The notes beneath the pieces were generated by a model. The model ran no database searches. It saw only the letters and a list, made by a program, of their open reading frames with translations, and had not been told where the DNA came from. Both the position numbers and the translations under genes were made by a program. Shown here piece by piece: positions 61,056-64,000 of a stretch of 64,000 nucleotides of DNA; within the stretch, counting starts at the first letter, position 1; each line of letters opens with the position of its first letter. The DNA comes from Sphingobacterium siyangense (GTDB lineage Bacteria > Bacteroidota > Bacteroidia > Sphingobacteriales > Sphingobacteriaceae), in NCBI RefSeq assembly GCF_007830445.1, contig NZ_VLKR01000005.1, forward strand, positions 162,564 through 226,563. Reading direction: 5' to 3'.

Positions 61056-62855
61056 ATGGACGTATTTGATTATAGAGAAGAATTAAAAAAGATACCACAT
61101 CGACCGGGAGTCTATCAGTATTTTGATAAAAATAGTGAGCTGATCTATATCGGTAAAGCGAAGGATCTGCGTAATCGGGTCGGTTCGTATTTCGTGAATG
61201 AAAATCAGCTGAATGGCAAAACCCGTGTTTTGGTTCGCAAGATCAACCGTATATCTTTTACTATAGTTGATACAGAGATTGATGCTTGGTTGCTTGAGAA
61301 TTCATTAATCAAGAAACACAAGCCCAAGTATAATGTTCTGTTGAAGGATGATAAAACCTATCCATGGATTGTCATCAAGAACGAACCTTTTCCGCGGGTT
61401 TTTTGGACCAGACAATATATCAAGGATGGGTCTCGTTATTATGGCCCCTATCCTTCGGTGGGGATGATGCATATTGTATTGGATCTGATCCGTGAACTAT
61501 TTCCCCTCCGTACCTGCAATTTGGCTCTCACACAGGAAAACATACGGAAAGGCAAGTTTAAGATCTGTCTTGAATATCAAATTGGAAATTGTAAGGGGCC
61601 CTGCGAAGGGTATCAGTCCGAAGACGACTACGATCAGAACCTGAGTGATATCAAGGATATTCTGAACGGAAAGATTGCTGTGGTGACCAATCGTTTAAAG
61701 GAAAGTATTGGCACAGCAGCAGCGGCTTTGGATTTTGAAAGGGCACAGTTAATGAAGGCGAAGTTGGATAAGCTGGACAATTACCAGAGCAAGTCGACGG
61801 TGGTCAACTCATCCATTACCAATGTGGATGTATTTAGTATTGCTTCAGACGAGGGTTACGCTTTTGTCAATTACCTGAAAGTCATGAATGGTGTTATTAT
61901 TCAGACACAGACCCTCGAAATGAAAAGGCGTTTGGACGAGAGTGAACAGGAGCTTTTGGCCTTGGCGATACCAGAGATTCGGGAGCGCTTCAAAAGTCTC
62001 TCGCGGGAAATTATCGTACCTTTTGAATTGGATATTGAAGAGAACGAACGGATTCGATTTACGATTCCGAAGTTGGGGGAAAAGAAAAAATTGCTGGAGC
62101 TTTCCCAAAAGAATGTGGCATTTTTTAGAAAAGAGCGTCTGTTGCAATATGAAAAGCTTAATCCGGATATTCGGACGGAGCGCATCTTAAAGCAGATGCA
62201 AAAAGATCTGCGCATGAATGTGCTCCCGCAACATATTGAATGTTTCGATAACTCGAATATTCAGGGGAATTATCCCGTATCGGCTATTGTTGTCTTTAAG
62301 GATGCAAAACCTTCGAAGAAAGATTACCGCCATTTTAATGTGAAAACCGTGGAGGGGCCCAATGATTTTGCCACGATGGAGGAGGCTGTTTTTAGACGCT
62401 ATAGGCGATTATTGGATGAAGATCAGCCTTTGCCGCAATTGATCATTATCGATGGGGGAAAAGGGCAGCTGGGCGCAGCCTTAAAGAGTCTGCGCTTGTT
62501 GGGGATAGAACGGAAAGTAACGGTCATCGGCATTGCCAAAAGACTTGAGGAGCTTTTCTATCCGGGTGATCAGTACCCACTTTATTTGGATAAGAAGTCT
62601 GAAACCCTCAAGGTCATTCAACATCTCCGGGATGAAGCACACCGCTTCGGAATCACCTTCCACAGAAATCAACGGAGCCGCAAAACCTTTGTTTCAGAGC
62701 TGGAAAATGTTCCGGGTATTGGAAAAACAACGGTTGAGAAAGTATTAACTGAGTTTAAATCGGTAAAAAAAGTGAAGGAAGCCTCCGATGAAGAGCTAAA
62801 AAAAGTGCTTAATCTGAAACAGATTAAAGCACTTCGTGAATATTTTGCAACGTAA
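61056..62855 (+). CDS. uvrC: UvrABC system protein C (excinuclease subunit)
   Basis: Makes both incisions around bulky DNA lesions during nucleotide excision repair. It has 599 residues. Domain order: GIY-YIG nuclease (RPGVYQYFDKNSELIYIGKA), a Cys-rich region (CLEYQIGNCKGPCEGY), a UVR motif (AALDFERAQLMKAKLDKL), the RNase H-like nuclease core (ECFDNSNIQGNYPVSAIVVF, IIIDGGKGQLGAA) and C-terminal helix-hairpin-helix repeats (ENVPGIGKTTVEKVL). Complete and typical. Confidence 0.97.
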   Translation: MDVFDYREELKKIPHRPGVYQYFDKNSELIYIGKAKDLRNRVGSYFVNENQLNGKTRVLVRKINRISFTIVDTEIDAWLLENSLIKKHKPKYNVLLKDDKTYPWIVIKNEPFPRVFWTRQYIKDGSRYYGPYPSVGMMHIVLDLIRELFPLRTCNLALTQENIRKGKFKICLEYQIGNCKGPCEGYQSEDDYDQNLSDIKDILNGKIAVVTNRLKESIGTAAAALDFERAQLMKAKLDKLDNYQSKSTVVNSSITNVDVFSIASDEGYAFVNYLKVMNGVIIQTQTLEMKRRLDESEQELLALAIPEIRERFKSLSREIIVPFELDIEENERIRFTIPKLGEKKKLLELSQKNVAFFRKERLLQYEKLNPDIRTERILKQMQKDLRMNVLPQHIECFDNSNIQGNYPVSAIVVFKDAKPSKKDYRHFNVKTVEGPNDFATMEEAVFRRYRRLLDEDQPLPQLIIIDGGKGQLGAALKSLRLLGIERKVTVIGIAKRLEELFYPGDQYPLYLDKKSETLKVIQHLRDEAHRFGITFHRNQRSRKTFVSELENVPGIGKTTVEKVLTEFKSVKKVKEASDEELKKVLNLKQIKALREYFAT

Positions 62856-62872
62856 AAATTTAAAAGAAGAAT

Positions 62873-62919
62873 AGTTCGTGCATTCGAGGTCGGTAAAAAA
62901 GGTCTCCGTACGAACTTTT
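62873..62919 (+). terminator. Weak hairpin after uvrC
   Basis: 7-bp arms AGTTCGT (62873-62879) and ACGAACT (62910-62916) followed by TTTT, loop of 30 bases. It lies between the convergent uvrC and era genes. Confidence 0.35.
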
Positions 62920-62928
62920 CAAAGCGAA

Positions 62929-63807
62929 TTAATCATCGTAACCAAAACGTTTAAGGTAGTTCTTTTTACTTCTCCAGTCAGGAATCACCTTAACAAAAAG
63001 TTCGAGGAATACTTTTCCATCGATAAACTCTTCGATATCCTGGCGGGCATAGGTACCGACTTTTTTGATCATTGCGCCTGCTTTTCCGATGATAATATTT
63101 TTTTGAGAGTCGCGCTCTACAATAATTTCGGCAGCAATACGAGTGATATTTGCTTCTTCTTTGTATGATGTGACGATTACTTCTGTACTGTAGGGGATTT
63201 CCTTATCGTATAGTTTGAATACTTTTTCACGGATCATCTCAGAGACGAAGAAACGCATGGATTTATCCGTTAGCTCATCTTTCTCATAATAGGCTTCGTG
63301 AATCGGTAACTTGTCCTTGATGTAGTGCATCACGGCGGCGACATTATGATTTAATTTTGCTGAAATTGCAAAAACGGTATCTGGATTTAATTTTTCCTGC
63401 CAAAATTCAATCTTAGCCTTGACCTCTTCTTCCGAAGATTTATCAATTTTGTTGATTAGCACGGCAACAGGGGAATTTGTTTTACGCAATTTCTCCAGGA
63501 CATCGTTCTCATCGTATTTTTCGTGGATATCTGTCACAAATAAAATAATGTCTGCATCGATCAACGATCCTTGGACAAAATTCATCATCGATTCTTGCAA
63601 AGAATAGTTTGGTTTGATAACACCAGGGGTGTCCGAAAACACAATTTGATGGTCTTCATCGTTTACAATACCGATAATGCGGTGTCTTGTCGTTTGCGCT
63701 TTGGGTGTAATGATAGACATTTTTTCACCCACTAAAGCGTTCATTAGGGTGGACTTACCAGCATTTGGCTTTCCGATGATACTTACGAATCCTGCTTTAT
63801 GTGACAT
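62929..63807 (-). CDS. era: GTPase Era
   Basis: Essential GTPase that binds 16S rRNA during 30S subunit assembly. The Met at 63807 (MSHKAGFVSIIG) is the likely start, giving 292 residues; the frame is open to 63891 but that part overlaps the promoter. Seen: G1 GKPNAGKST, G3 SDTPG, G4 NKID, G5 SAKL, then a C-terminal KH domain (IIGKAGAMIKKVGTYARQDI). Cytoplasmic, membrane-associated. High confidence. Confidence 0.97.
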   Translation of the reverse strand: MSHKAGFVSIIGKPNAGKSTLMNALVGEKMSIITPKAQTTRHRIIGIVNDEDHQIVFSDTPGVIKPNYSLQESMMNFVQGSLIDADIILFVTDIHEKYDENDVLEKLRKTNSPVAVLINKIDKSSEEEVKAKIEFWQEKLNPDTVFAISAKLNHNVAAVMHYIKDKLPIHEAYYEKDELTDKSMRFFVSEMIREKVFKLYDKEIPYSTEVIVTSYKEEANITRIAAEIIVERDSQKNIIIGKAGAMIKKVGTYARQDIEEFIDGKVFLELFVKVIPDWRSKKNYLKRFGYDD

Positions 63808-63830
63808 TTTTCTAAATTTTATTAGGATTA

Positions 63831-63861
63831 CAAAGAAACAAAATATATCTTTGTACTCCAA
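63831..63861 (-). promoter_or_regulatory. Candidate promoter of era
   Basis: On the minus strand: TTG (63859-63861), 20-base spacer, TTTCTTTG (63831-63838), one mismatch to TAnnTTTG. It lies 24 bases upstream of the preferred era start, which supports that start over the longer frame. Confidence 0.5.
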
Positions 63862-63879
63862 TTCGGAAGGATCATAATC

Positions 63880-63909
63880 TTGTTTTTTCAAAAGAAAAAA
63901 GCAATTTTG
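63880..63909 (+). promoter_or_regulatory. Candidate promoter of the initiator tRNA
   Basis: TTG at 63880-63882, 19-base spacer, CAATTTTG at 63902-63909 (one mismatch). Transcription would start about 8 bases before the tRNA. Confidence 0.4.
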
Positions 63910-63922
63910 TTCAAAAATATAT

Positions 63923-63995
63923 TGCGGGGTGGAGCAGTTGGCAGCTCGTCGGGCTCATAACCCGAAGGTCACTAGTTCGAGTCTGGTCCCCGCTA
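63923..63995 (+). tRNA. Initiator tRNA-fMet (CAT anticodon)
   Basis: A cloverleaf can be drawn: acceptor GCGGGG with CCCCGC, D-arm AGC/GCT, anticodon stem TCGGG/CCCGA with loop CTCATAA, T-arm ACTAG-TTCGAGT-CTGGT. Two initiator marks are present: three consecutive G-C pairs in the anticodon stem and a mismatched first pair (T1 opposite T72). Length 73 without CCA; the genomic sequence after it is CTA, so CCA must be added enzymatically, as usual in this phylum. Confidence 0.92.
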
Positions 63996-64000
63996 CTAAA

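Noticed and set aside
63808..63891. Longer era start at 63891
   Set aside because: The extension overlaps the predicted promoter and is not found in the Era family, which begins near the MSHKAGFV segment.

Overview
The window looks like chromosomal DNA of a Bacteroidota bacterium, most likely Sphingobacteriaceae and Sphingobacterium-like. The reasons are paired SusC/SusD genes, several promoters of the Bacteroidota type (TTG, about 20 bases, TAnnTTTG), many Sec and lipoprotein signal peptides on carbohydrate enzymes, the divergent panC / short GT5 gene arrangement, and moderate A+T content. The genus is inferred, not proven.

Positions 1-45330 hold one very large polysaccharide utilisation locus (PUL), nearly all on the + strand. 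Its left end has a GH51 arabinofuranosidase (cut by the window edge), a GH115 alpha-glucuronidase, a GH43-type enzyme and a sialate-O-acetylesterase-like carbohydrate esterase. The core is a rhamnogalacturonan-I/pectin set: GH2, two divergent GH28 genes, a PL11 rhamnogalacturonan lyase, two tandem CE12-type SGNH esterases, an S1 sulfatase, a GH105 unsaturated rhamnogalacturonyl hydrolase, a second GH2, an L-rhamnose mutarotase and a GH106 alpha-L-rhamnosidase. Two SusC/SusD pairs follow; the first SusC has a single-base frameshift. Then come a GH43/GH117-like propeller protein, a third GH28, a DUF4450-type protein, a GH65-like protein, a decayed secreted-protein gene and a GntR/LacI hybrid regulator. 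Inferred flow: surface lyase and hydrolases cut the backbone, SusCD import oligosaccharides, periplasmic esterases, sulfatase, GH105, GH106, GH2 and GH28 trim them, and RhaM converts released beta-L-rhamnose to the alpha anomer.

From 46.5 to 64 kb the genes are mostly core: a DUF4136 lipoprotein, nadE, two FKBP-type lipoproteins, a small TonB-receptor/thioredoxin/membrane-protein cluster, panC-panD, a short GT5-like protein, ispF, a class A penicillin-binding protein, uvrC, era and an initiator tRNA.

The main non-coding observations are: three intergenic arrays with an 11-bp period (11.7, 49.2 and 49.8 kb), two of which share a near-identical inverted 34-bp stretch; a candidate independent small RNA with its own promoter and terminator at 49.48-49.62 kb; a possible structured leader before the TonB receptor at 54.6 kb; and two decayed-gene remnants inside the PUL. 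No CRISPR array, insertion sequence, prophage or replication origin was seen.
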